This document shows, one piece after another, positions 1 through 5,830 of a stretch of 7,519 nt of DNA. The notes beneath the pieces were generated by a model. That model saw only the letters and a program-made list of their open reading frames with translations, was not told the origin of the DNA and made no database searches. The DNA comes from Carnobacterium_A sp036639135 (lineage in GTDB: Bacteria > Bacillota > Bacilli > Lactobacillales > Carnobacteriaceae), in the NCBI GenBank assembly GCA_036639135.1, contig JAVWJE010000090.1:1-7519 (forward strand). Direction: 5' to 3'. Made by a program: the position numbers and the translations under genes. Every line of letters starts with the position of its first letter. The first letter of the stretch is position 1.

Positions 1-147
1 TCCGCTAGGCAGATTAAACATGAATAAAATGACATAGAGAATACCAGATATTAAACTTGAGTGAATACCCCAAATAAATTGTGCACTAGCTCCCAAAACG
101 ATCGGGATAAAAATTAATAAAAGCAAATGACTATTTTTATACTTCAA
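1..147 (-). CDS. Partial hydrophobic membrane protein, N-terminus only
   Basis: The first 49 residues of a minus-strand gene are present; the rest lies beyond the left edge. The start is a TTG (147-145) preceded by the Shine-Dalgarno GAGGGAG at a suitable distance. The visible part has a short basic N-terminus (MKYKNSH), a hydrophobic segment at about residues 8-21, a short linker containing QFIWGIHS, and a second hydrophobic segment at about 31-46. This looks like a polytopic membrane protein or a signal anchor followed by a second span. I do not recognise the family. The 116 bp between this start and the stop of the next gene upstream hold AT-rich sequence without a convincing terminator, so read-through from that gene is possible. 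Confidence 0.5.
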   Translation of the reverse strand, partial: MKYKNSHLLLLIFIPIVLGASAQFIWGIHSSLISGILYVILFMFNLPSG

Positions 148-263
148 AATAATAACTCCCTCTATATTATGATTAACTATCTATTTTTTGTGAGAACTAA
201 CTCATGTAATTTTATAACGATTTTGCTAGTAAATTAAATTTAAAATGATGAAAATCCTACCTA

Positions 264-746
264 TTAATCATTTTTGATGTAATCAAAATATCTGATACCG
301 TCTTTACCAATCTTAACGTTAAAAGATAATTTTTGTTGCGAATCAAATTTTATATACTCACCTTCATAGTCACCAAAGCGATAACTAAAATTAGTACTTT
401 CAGGATACCCATATAAGTAACATATGACTTTCCCCTCTTTTAAAAAAACAATTTGATTCATATTATCATTTACTGTTTCATTTATTGGATCCCATTTGTA
501 TCCAACAACTTCATATATCCTATCTTTTGTAGTATAGGGTGTGAAACTATAAAGTACATCCCACTCAAAAGGTGTCCATTTTGAGAAATCCTTAATAACT
601 GTAGGTCCATTCATATTGTCAACTGAATTTTTTAGTTTAGCAGCATTTACATCCCATATATCCTTTTTTAATGGATTAATAATAAACACTAGTGTAATAA
701 TCATACCTATTAAGAAAACCCATATTGCTATAGTCTGCTTTTTCAT
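264..746 (-). CDS. Membrane-anchored or exported hypothetical protein, 160 aa
   Basis: The protein has a short basic N-terminus (MKKQ), one strong hydrophobic segment at about residues 5-23 and then a soluble, probably extracytoplasmic domain of about 135 residues. No lipobox cysteine follows the hydrophobic stretch, so an uncleaved N-terminal anchor is more likely than a lipoprotein. The outer domain contains FSKWTPFEWDVLYSFTPYT (about 54-72) and an FLKEGKVICYLYGYP strand region (about 101-115). This pattern recalls small hypothetical exported proteins of Firmicutes, but I know no function for them. The frame stays open upstream to an ATG at 923. I prefer the ATG at 746 because a GGGG Shine-Dalgarno-like run sits 7 bases before it and the signal/anchor then falls at the N-terminus. 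It is in the same orientation as its neighbours. Confidence 0.65.
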   Translation of the reverse strand: MKKQTIAIWVFLIGMIITLVFIINPLKKDIWDVNAAKLKNSVDNMNGPTVIKDFSKWTPFEWDVLYSFTPYTTKDRIYEVVGYKWDPINETVNDNMNQIVFLKEGKVICYLYGYPESTNFSYRFGDYEGEYIKFDSQQKLSFNVKIGKDGIRYFDYIKND

Positions 747-923
747 ACAATACCCCATTTTAATAGAATCATCTTTGTTGCACCATTTTATATCTTTAAC
801 GGTTGTTTGATAGCCCGCACCGTCCGCATACAATAAATAACTTGAAGGAATTGAATGTTGAATAATAAATGTTTCATATGTTTCCTTTAAAAGTATATCT
901 ATCTCTTTACTGCAAATAATCAT
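747..923 (-). other. Open extension upstream of the 160-aa gene, probably non-coding or decayed
   Basis: The frame of the 160-aa protein is open for 59 more codons up to an ATG at 923. No Shine-Dalgarno precedes that ATG, and the added segment would push the membrane anchor into the middle of the protein. A different minus-strand frame has a much better start: an AAAGGA ribosome site lies 5 bases before an ATG at 877, giving a 29-residue peptide that begins MKHLLFNIQFLQVIYC and stops at 788. That could be the N-terminal stub of a lost membrane protein. Neither reading is convincing. Confidence 0.2.
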
Positions 924-946
924 TTTTTTATTTTAAAATAGGGCAT

Positions 947-1231
947 TTAGTAATATGGCACAGCAAAGAGCAGTATCTTCCAACTATCCAGTACAGCTTT
1001 AGTTGTGCGTGCTGGGTTTGAATGATAATTACCCCGTTGTCTTTCTCCACTTCCTAATGTTCCAGAGAAGAGGATCGAAAGAACAGTTAAAGCTACAGAT
1101 ATAGATTTCATTATTCTAAAAAAGTCCATATTTGTAAATGTCGTTAATAGATCAATCAAGATAATCAAATCTATACTTATTAAAAATAAATTAACCTATT
1201 TTTTCATTGTTTTAAAAATTTTATTTTTCAA
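947..1231 (-). pseudogene. Small secreted or membrane peptide gene interrupted by an in-frame TAG
   Basis: A strong AAAAGGAGAG Shine-Dalgarno (1238-1247) lies 8 bases before a TTG start (1231-1229), which opens MKNKIFKTMKK and then meets TAG at 1198-1196. Reading through that stop in the same frame continues for 82 codons to TAA at 949-947. The continuation has a hydrophobic stretch (VNLFLISIDLIILIDLL) and a signal-peptide-like segment starting at an internal ATG (1111). It ends in a short polar tail with GERQRGNYHSNPARTTK and AVPYY. The good initiation region followed by an immediate stop suggests a gene broken by one nonsense mutation. Alternatively, a shorter peptide of 54 residues starts at 1111, where the ribosome site is weak. 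The signal-like core and small size would fit a secreted peptide such as a bacteriocin, but I recognise no family. Confidence 0.4.
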
Positions 1232-1265
1232 TTCATGCTCTCCTTTTCACGCTATCATTTCTCTA

Positions 1266-1296
1266 AGTATACTATTTTTTTTAAAAGAATACGTCA
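1266..1296 (-). promoter_or_regulatory. Possible promoter of the interrupted peptide gene
   Basis: A consensus-like -10 TATACT (1271-1266) lies 22 bp upstream of the AGGAGAG ribosome site. The -35 is poor: TGACGT-type sequence sits 18-20 bp further upstream. The position is right for transcription of the frame beginning at 1231. Confidence 0.35.
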
Positions 1297-1326
1297 TATT
1301 TAATTATTAAATGCATTCTATTTTTT

Positions 1327-1355
1327 CACTGTATCATGAGCCAGTAGATACAGTG
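1327..1355. repeat. Perfect 9-bp inverted repeat with 11-bp loop
   Basis: CACTGTATC (1327-1335) and GATACAGTG (1347-1355) are exact reverse complements around ATGAGCCAGTA. A run of T precedes it on the plus strand, but no continuous U-tract follows on either strand, so it is not a normal intrinsic terminator. It sits between the terminator of the DUF975 gene and the promoter of the interrupted peptide gene. An operator or a remnant of a mobile-element end are possible. The rest of the 1232-1405 gap shows nothing else apart from the promoter noted separately. Confidence 0.5.
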
Positions 1356-1402
1356 TTTGCTTGTGTTTCCATTTGTAAAGTGATATGTTTTTTTTACCAT
1401 TA

Positions 1403-1444
1403 AAAACAAAAAAAGAGGACCCTATTTTACATAGGTATCCTCTT
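1403..1444 (-). terminator. Rho-independent terminator of the DUF975 gene
   Basis: On the minus strand AAGAGGA (1444-1438) pairs with TCCTCTT (1419-1413). An inner stem ATAGG/CCTAT (1431-1435 with 1421-1425) closes a 5-base loop, with a small internal bulge. A T-rich run (1414-1403) follows immediately. It begins 27 bp downstream of the DUF975 stop codon. Confidence 0.85.
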
Positions 1445-1470
1445 ATAACACTATCTTTTAATTAATCAAA

Positions 1471-2190
1471 TTAAAAAACTTCTATTGACTCATCATAACT
1501 AGTATTTTCTGTTAAGTTTTTATAAAAAGCTGCGTAAGTAGCATTCATATATGGATTTAACCATAGGAATCCTATTCCTAGAGAGAGGACACTTAAAATT
1601 CCCCAACCTATAAAGCTTAATTGCAGTACAAAGTATTCCCACTTGTGCCCATCCATCATTTTTCTGCTTTCTGTAATGCAATCAAGAGCAGATACTTTCT
1701 CGTTTCCAGCAAATGTTTTACGATCTTTAAAAATAAAGTAAGCTTGAGAATAAGAAAATGCCTTTATAATTCCTGGTATAACAAGTAGCAATGTCCATAA
1801 CGTAACAAAAATTGCTGTAAGTAGATAAACAAGTAACGTGCCTATAAAGTATTTTTTTGTAAATACTTGAAAAGCATGTTTAAACGGCTGTATGCGCATT
1901 TCTGGATCTCTCAACCAATCTAGAAAAGTAAATGAAATACCTACAGTAAGAAATGCAGAGATGATACCTGCACTCGTAGACCCAGAACCTTCTGAAGATG
2001 TTGTGTTATACATATCAGGATTAGCCATCAAGTCTTTAAAAAGAACTGCTAATACACCTATAGAAATGGCCATCACAATTATTGTTAATATTGTCGGCAC
2101 AGCATTTAGTAAAACAGCCTCTTTCCATCTCCCTTTTAACAAAGCTTTCGTTTCTGATTTCAGTTCTGCTCTGCTTTTATATCTTTCCAA
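1471..2190 (-). CDS. DUF975 family integral membrane protein, 239 aa
   Basis: This is a polytopic membrane protein of the DUF975 family found in Firmicutes; no biochemical role is established for the family. The N-terminus shows the typical amphipathic opening with LKSETKALLKGRWKEAV (about residues 10-26). Hydrophobic spans follow at about 28-51, 74-91, 113-142 (long, probably two spans up to the PGI turn) and 187-211. The hallmark C-terminal block is intact: SRKMMDGHKWEYFVLQLSFIGW (about 175-196) followed by GIGFLWLNPYMNATYAAFY (205-223). Length and motifs agree with a complete member. Translation starts at TTG (2190-2188), because GAGAGGAA (2205-2198) lies at good spacing and no in-frame ATG matches better. 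It has its own promoter and terminator, so it is probably monocistronic. Confidence 0.9.
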   Translation of the reverse strand: MERYKSRAELKSETKALLKGRWKEAVLLNAVPTILTIIVMAISIGVLAVLFKDLMANPDMYNTTSSEGSGSTSAGIISAFLTVGISFTFLDWLRDPEMRIQPFKHAFQVFTKKYFIGTLLVYLLTAIFVTLWTLLLVIPGIIKAFSYSQAYFIFKDRKTFAGNEKVSALDCITESRKMMDGHKWEYFVLQLSFIGWGILSVLSLGIGFLWLNPYMNATYAAFYKNLTENTSYDESIEVF

Positions 2191-2228
2191 AAAATCATTC
2201 CTCTCATTATCTATTTACTCTAAATCAA

Positions 2229-2257
2229 ATTATACTATAAATAACTATGTTTTTAAA
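2229..2257 (-). promoter_or_regulatory. Promoter of the DUF975 gene
   Basis: A perfect TATAAT -10 (2234-2229) has a TTTAAA -35 (2257-2252) 17 bp upstream. It lies about 25 bp before the GAGAGGAA ribosome site. It is a sigma-A type promoter of ordinary strength. Confidence 0.65.
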
Positions 2258-2270
2258 TTGAATTCCTTTT

Positions 2271-2555
2271 TTAGTGTTCTCGTAGCTTAGGTTCTTTTTG
2301 GTAATAAATTATATATGTACTAATGATAGCGATTGTTAAGCAAATAAATTCTAAAATAAACGAAGTCATTCCACTATCTTTCAAAAGAGTAGCTCTACAT
2401 TTTGAGTTGCTACTAAAGTTGTGTGAGAATTAAAGGATTATCCGGAGAAAGTTATATTTATTCAATTGCAATTTCTTTTTTGAGGTAATGTTAAAATGAA
2501 ATAGAACAACTTTTATCAGTGCCCACATATCTCTATTACTAAAAAAACGTTTCAT
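2271..2555 (-). pseudogene. Membrane-protein remnant split by an in-frame stop, possibly ABC permease-like
   Basis: GAGGGAG (2570-2564) lies 8 bases before ATG 2555, which opens a 41-codon frame beginning MKRFFSNRDMWALIKVVLFHF. It ends at TAA 2432-2430. The same frame resumes directly after that stop for 52 codons and ends at 2271. That second part carries one strong membrane span (FILEFICLTIAIISTYIIYY) and a charged tail (QKEPKLREH). An N-terminus like FSNRDMWALIK resembles the opening of some multi-span ABC exporter permeases, and the second part looks like a C-terminal last span. I infer a gene that lost its middle and acquired a stop. The alternative is two separate small proteins: the second could start at ATG 2369 (32 aa), but its ribosome site is weak. 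Confidence 0.4.
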
Positions 2556-2587
2556 TCATCCCACTCCCTCACTCGCTTAGTTTCAGA

Positions 2588-2617
2588 ATTTTAATTTCTC
2601 TAGTATTGCTTAAACAA
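2588..2617 (-). promoter_or_regulatory. Possible promoter of the membrane-protein remnant
   Basis: On the minus strand a TTGTTT -35 (2617-2612) and a TAAAAT -10 (2593-2588) are separated by 18 bp. They sit just upstream of the GAGGGAG ribosome site of the frame starting at 2555. The call rests on spacing and position alone. Confidence 0.35.
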
Positions 2618-2676
2618 AAGATAGGGTAACAATAGATATACTATCGCAACGCAAGTGCAATACCTCATATAATTTT

Positions 2677-2721
2677 TTTACATTTTTTCATATGCTATAG
2701 TTTCATATGCTATAGTATAAT
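2677..2721 (+). promoter_or_regulatory. Disrupted promoter of the tetR-MFS-yjjG unit
   Basis: TTTACA (2677-2682) is a good -35 and TATAAT (2716-2721) a perfect -10, but they are 33 bp apart. Exactly one copy of a 15-bp tandem repeat (2686-2700, 2701-2715) accounts for the excess; without it the spacer would be 18 bp. No better -35 lies 16-18 bp before the TATAAT. I infer that the promoter was functional before the duplication. Confidence 0.5.
2686..2715 (+). repeat. Exact 15-bp tandem duplication
   Basis: TTTCATATGCTATAG occurs twice head-to-tail with no mismatch. Each unit contains the small palindromes CATATG and CTATAG, so the pair also forms an inverted-repeat-like arrangement that a dimeric repressor could bind. 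It separates a -35 from a -10 element ahead of the broken regulator gene. Confidence 0.9.
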
Positions 2722-2752
2722 AAAGTAAATTACGCTTGATTATGTGAGGACG

Positions 2753-3113
2753 GTGGTTGATACGGAACCTAAAAGCCGATTACAAAAAGAGTGATTTGCT
2801 AATAAAGAACAAACGAAATTAGTTACTGCTTTTGAAACCTACGCAGCTCAACATAACGAACGTTTAGAAGATATTAATATTTACAGATCACCTTTTAGAG
2901 AAACAAAATCATTTTTCTAGAATTATTGATGGCGGAAAAAATGGTGGTTTTATGCGACAAGATATTGATGTCGAAAAGACATTAGATATTCTCATTCATG
3001 CTTTTAATCCTTTTTCCCGCTCGACTCTCTATACCAAAAAATATCGTCCTTAGCTCTGCACGATGGAACCAGAAGAAGAATTGACTATTTTAAAAACAAT
3101 CTTTACTAGCTAG
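2753..3113 (+). pseudogene. TetR-family regulator remnant, DNA-binding domain deleted
   Basis: The first part, from about GTG 2753 after GTGAGGA, reads EPKSRLQKE, then a TGA stop (2792), then EQTKLVTAFETYAAQH, which looks like helix 1 of a TetR regulator. The frame jumps straight to NERLEDINIYRSPF, typical of the ligand-binding core, so the helix-turn-helix that should follow helix 1 is missing. A further stop (TAG 2918) and a shift into the next frame lead to RIIDGGKNGGFMRQDIDVEKTLDIL, a characteristic TetR C-terminal region, itself interrupted by TAG at 3051. Only about 120 codons remain of the usual 190 or so. It lies just upstream of, and in line with, an MFS transporter, the usual target of such a repressor. 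Family assignment is from pattern recognition. Confidence 0.7.
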
Positions 3114-3208
3114 CTACAAAACAACTAATTTTATTTGTCGTTAAAGCTACAATAAACTTTTTTGAAAGTCTTTTTTCTTACTTTAATCTGGAAGGAATCA
3201 GTCAATTG

Positions 3209-4396
3209 ATGAAATCACCGAGCTTAAACTTACGCTTTTCTAGCCTCCAAGGAATTTATTGGATGTGCTTTTGTGCCATGTACGGATTTGCTTCTGTTTT
3301 CTTATTAGATAAAAGTTTTGATAATCAAGGGATCGGTTTCATTTTAGCTGCATCAAATATTCTCTCCGTTGTCTTGCAACCAACTCTAGGTTCTTTAATT
3401 GATCGCTTAGATAAATTAACATTAAAATTCGTTATGTCGTCAATTTCAATGTTAACAATTTTTCTTTTGGCTCTCTTAATTTTTTTACCTGGCCTACCTT
3501 TACAAGATGCTTTGTTGTATACGTTGATTGTTTCATTAACACTAACTTTGCAACCTTTAATTAATTCTTTAGCATTTGAACACATCAATGCTGGGATGGC
3601 TATTAATTATGGTTTGACTAGAGGAGTAGGTTCTCTTAGTTTTGGTATAACTTCTTTCTTTCTAGGTCAGCTATTGAGTCGTTATAATACCATTATCCTT
3701 CCTATTATCTGTTTAGGTTTATATCTTTTATTGTTGATTTTAATTTTGAGTTTTCCTAATATAGATCATACCAACTCCTCTTTAACTTTACCTGTACATC
3801 CTGTTGAGAAATTATATGTCCAAGAGAATACACTAACTTTTATCAAAAAATATAAGCACTTTGGCTTTCTTTTAATCGGAATTGCTTTTCTTTTTCTTTT
3901 CCATACGATTGTTAATACGTATCTTGTACAAATTGTTACCAGTTTAGGTGGGAACGATGCCGATTTCGGTTTGGCTCTTACTATTGCAACAATCGTTGAA
4001 CTACCTGCTATGCTAGGGTTTGGTTATTTACAACAGAAATTCAAAAGTGGTAAAATGCTAATATTTGCAGGTATCTTTTTTGTTATCAGAAGCTTTGCCT
4101 TTTTATTTTCTACTTCCCTTTGGATGTTAGTTATCGCCCAATTGCTTCAAGGATTAGCTTTTGCTGTCTACACTCCCGCTATTTCTTATTATGTAAATAA
4201 ATTAATGAGTCATTTTGATAAAATAAAAGGACAAACTTTTGTTGTAGGAGCAGCAACATTGGGGAGTGTTTTTGGTAGTATCATTGCAGGTTGGTTGCTA
4301 GACTCTGCTGATATAATAACCATGTTATCTGTTGGGAGTGTTTCAGCGTTTATTGGCAGCATCCTAATCATTTATTCTGTTCGTACAGATATTTAA
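3209..4396 (+). CDS. MFS transporter (MFS_1-like / LacY-like group), 395 aa
   Basis: This is a 12-span major facilitator permease in the cytoplasmic membrane, of usual length. Visible marks are a first span around residues 15-33, the loop 2-3 motif GSLIDRLDK (about 61-69), NYGLTRGVGSLSFG at the start of span 5 (about 133-146), and a central cytoplasmic loop at about 182-215. A second half of six spans follows, with GYLQQKFKSGK (about 272-282) as the symmetric loop. The RGVGSLSFG signature resembles the sugar/nucleoside-symporter-like MFS group. Substrate cannot be read from sequence; the adjacent TetR remnant fits a drug or metabolite exporter. GGAAGGA (3190-3196) precedes two adjacent starts, TTG 3206 (9-base spacing) and ATG 3209 (12-base spacing). 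I use the ATG, but the TTG would add only one residue. The 95 bp upstream hold no clear promoter, so it probably depended on the promoter ahead of tetR. Confidence 0.88.
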   Translation: MKSPSLNLRFSSLQGIYWMCFCAMYGFASVFLLDKSFDNQGIGFILAASNILSVVLQPTLGSLIDRLDKLTLKFVMSSISMLTIFLLALLIFLPGLPLQDALLYTLIVSLTLTLQPLINSLAFEHINAGMAINYGLTRGVGSLSFGITSFFLGQLLSRYNTIILPIICLGLYLLLLILILSFPNIDHTNSSLTLPVHPVEKLYVQENTLTFIKKYKHFGFLLIGIAFLFLFHTIVNTYLVQIVTSLGGNDADFGLALTIATIVELPAMLGFGYLQQKFKSGKMLIFAGIFFVIRSFAFLFSTSLWMLVIAQLLQGLAFAVYTPAISYYVNKLMSHFDKIKGQTFVVGAATLGSVFGSIIAGWLLDSADIITMLSVGSVSAFIGSILIIYSVRTDI

Positions 4397-4420
4397 TTGA
4401 GAAAGAAGGAATCAAACACA

Positions 4421-5137
4421 ATGAAACAGTATAATTTTTTATTCTTTGATATCGATGATACGCTATTGGATTTTAAAGCGACTGAGAAATCAGCTTTGAC
4501 TTTTTTATTTAAAGAGCAAGGATTGGTTTTAACAGATGAGATTGAACAGCGCTACGATCAAATTAATCAAACCTTGTGGCAATCTTTTGAACAGAACAAA
4601 ATCAACCGCAACGATATCTTTACTTCTCGTTTCCCATTGTTATTTAAAGAATTAGATGTGGCTATTGATGGGTTAGCTTTTGAAAAAAGCTACCGTCATT
4701 TTTTAAATCATGGCCATGACTTGATTGATGGCAGTCTAGATTTATTAAAAGAATTAAGCTCTAGACACTCCATTTATGCAGTAACTAATGGAATATCAAA
4801 AACACAATACCAAAGAATGGAAGCTGCTAACCTATTACCCTTGTTTAAAGATGTCTTTGTATCTGAAGATACAGGTTATCAAAAACCAATGAAACCTTAC
4901 TTTGATTATGTTTTTGAACACATTCCCAATTTTTCAATTGACCAATCTTTAATCATCGGTGATTCCTTAAGTTCTGATATCCTTGGAGGCCAAACGGTCG
5001 GAATGGATACTTGTTGGTTCAATCCAAACTTAAAACCAACTAATCCACAAATACAACCTACTTATCAAATCACAAAACTTGATGAATTACATGACATTAT
5101 TTGCAAAAAAAAGTCTTTACTTAAGGATACCTTTTAA
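4421..5137 (+). CDS. yjjG: YjjG-family noncanonical pyrimidine nucleotidase (HAD superfamily), 238 aa
   Basis: The protein is a cytoplasmic HAD phosphatase. Members of the YjjG group dephosphorylate nucleoside monophosphates, including noncanonical pyrimidine nucleotides, and are thought to clean the nucleotide pool. All four HAD motifs are visible: DIDDT with nucleophile D10 and D12; VTNG with T122; K155 in TGYQKPMKP; and GDSLSSD with D181 and D186. An alpha-helical C1 cap lies at about residues 16-95, with LWQSFEQNKINRNDIFTSRF typical of the family. KTQYQRM (128-133 region) and FVSED match YjjG as well. An in-frame TTG directly follows the MFS stop (4397), but the real start is ATG 4421, with AAGGA 10 bases before it. 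The gene follows the MFS gene by 24 bp with no terminator, so the two are probably co-transcribed. The last codons form the left arm of the terminator. Confidence 0.88.
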   Translation: MKQYNFLFFDIDDTLLDFKATEKSALTFLFKEQGLVLTDEIEQRYDQINQTLWQSFEQNKINRNDIFTSRFPLLFKELDVAIDGLAFEKSYRHFLNHGHDLIDGSLDLLKELSSRHSIYAVTNGISKTQYQRMEAANLLPLFKDVFVSEDTGYQKPMKPYFDYVFEHIPNFSIDQSLIIGDSLSSDILGGQTVGMDTCWFNPNLKPTNPQIQPTYQITKLDELHDIICKKKSLLKDTF

Positions 5138-5163
5138 CGGGTATTTTAAGTAAAGGCTTTTTT
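5105..5163. terminator. Bidirectional intrinsic terminator between convergent genes
   Basis: The left arm AGTCTTTACTTAAGGATACC (5112-5131) pairs with GGGTATTTTAAGTAAAGGCT (5139-5158) apart from a few internal mismatches. A T run follows on the plus strand (5158-5163), and an A run before the left arm (5105-5112) gives a U-tract on the minus strand. It can therefore end both yjjG and the reductase gene coming from the right. The yjjG stop codon TAA (5135-5137) lies in the loop. Confidence 0.88.
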
Positions 5164-5191
5164 CTTTAACGAATTAATAGTTCTCTGCTCA

Positions 5192-5728
5192 CTATTTTTT
5201 TCGAGAATAAATCAAAATAACGATTCCTTCTTCAACACTGTATTGCTCTAGGTGCAATTCTAAAAGAGGGTTCCCATCCGCAAATAATTTTGTCCCATTT
5301 CCTACAATTACAGGAATCATCCCTATAATATAGTCATCAATTAGATCTTCTTTTATCAAGATGTTAGAAACGCTGGCTCCACCATATACCCAAATATTTT
5401 TTCCTTCCACCTGCTTTAAATCTTTAACAAATGTTATTAAATTGCCATTAAAAAATTCACTATTTTCTATTTCAGGTTTTTCTAGTGAATGAGTTAAAAC
5501 AACTAGCCTTTTACCTGAAAATAGTTCAAGGCTTCCAGGTGGTAAGTCGTCATAAGCTGTTTTTCCAAGTATTAAAGTATCGCAAGACTTCAAGAATACA
5601 GAAAAATCAAATGAATTTTCTGTATTCTGCGACGGATCACCGTCACCATGTATCCAATTAAATTGATTGTTTTCATCGACAATTCTTCCATCTAAACTCA
5701 TGGCTAAGTTTAATATAACTTTCCTCAT
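5192..5728 (-). CDS. Dihydrofolate reductase-like / RibD C-terminal domain reductase, 178 aa
   Basis: A single-domain NADPH-type reductase of the DHFR/RibD-C fold, of the small YwjB/YyaP-like kind common in Firmicutes. It is not the housekeeping folA type. The sequence shows the N-terminal strand and AMSLDGRI (9-16), WIHGD (25-29), LGKTAYDDLP (54-63), the nucleotide-binding NIWVYGGASV (111-120) and IPVIVGNGTKLF (138-149), each in its expected order. The length is complete. The natural substrate of these stand-alone proteins is unknown; RibD relatives reduce a pyrimidine intermediate of riboflavin synthesis, but no riboflavin genes are nearby. ATG 5728 has TAAGGAGA (AGGAGA 5735-5740) 6 bases before it. 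It is divergent from yolD and shares the intergenic region with two DnaA boxes, which lie where its -35 region is expected. Confidence 0.88.
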   Translation of the reverse strand: MRKVILNLAMSLDGRIVDENNQFNWIHGDGDPSQNTENSFDFSVFLKSCDTLILGKTAYDDLPPGSLELFSGKRLVVLTHSLEKPEIENSEFFNGNLITFVKDLKQVEGKNIWVYGGASVSNILIKEDLIDDYIIGMIPVIVGNGTKLFADGNPLLELHLEQYSVEEGIVILIYSRKK

Positions 5729-5754
5729 TTTCTATCTCCTTAATTATGGTTTAT

Positions 5755-5760
5755 TTTATA
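5755..5760 (-). promoter_or_regulatory. Possible -10 of the reductase gene
   Basis: TATAAA on the minus strand lies about 15 bp upstream of the AGGAGA ribosome site. The only -35-like hexamer is TTATCC inside the nearer DnaA box, with a long 19-bp spacer, so the promoter is weak or activator-dependent if real. Confidence 0.3.
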
Positions 5761-5776
5761 GATAACTGAATGTAAC

Positions 5777-5797
5777 TGTGGATAAGTATGTGGATAA
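5777..5797 (-). promoter_or_regulatory. Two perfect DnaA boxes in direct repeat
   Basis: TGTGGATAA occurs at 5777-5785 and 5789-5797, 12 bp start to start. Its reverse complement TTATCCACA is the high-affinity DnaA box consensus. A degenerate third copy with two mismatches (TATAGATAA) lies at 5757-5765. The pair is in the intergenic region between the divergent reductase and yolD genes and could place DnaA over the reductase promoter. No dnaA gene or replication origin is visible here. Confidence 0.7.
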
Positions 5798-5830
5798 CTT
5801 TTTTTATAAGCTTGTTCTTTTTATTCTCTC

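Noticed and set aside
616..810. Plus-strand open frame of 64 codons
   Set aside because: It is antisense to the 160-aa membrane-anchored protein and its upstream region; its hydrophobicity mirrors the anchor segment, and no ribosome site precedes it.
947..1111. Lactococcin 972-type bacteriocin
   Set aside because: The signal-like core and the GNYHSNP segment vaguely recall that family, but the usual tryptophan/glycine-rich pattern and the expected transporter and membrane partner genes are not seen, so I make no family call.
1892..2290. Plus-strand open frame of 132 codons
   Set aside because: It lies antisense over the 5' half of the well-supported DUF975 gene and its promoter, and has no recognisable domain.
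2271..2369. Holin-like or Fst-type type I toxin (32 aa)
   Set aside because: Size and single span fit, but the ribosome site is weak, no antisense RNA promoter and terminator pair is visible, and the frame continues upstream as part of a larger remnant.
3325..3588. Minus-strand open frame of 87 codons
   Set aside because: Antisense to the MFS transporter; composition follows from the opposite strand and there is no initiation signal.
4397..4420. TTG at 4397 as start of the nucleotidase
   Set aside because: It immediately follows the MFS stop with no ribosome site at proper spacing; ATG 4421 has AAGGA before it and gives the normal family N-terminus.
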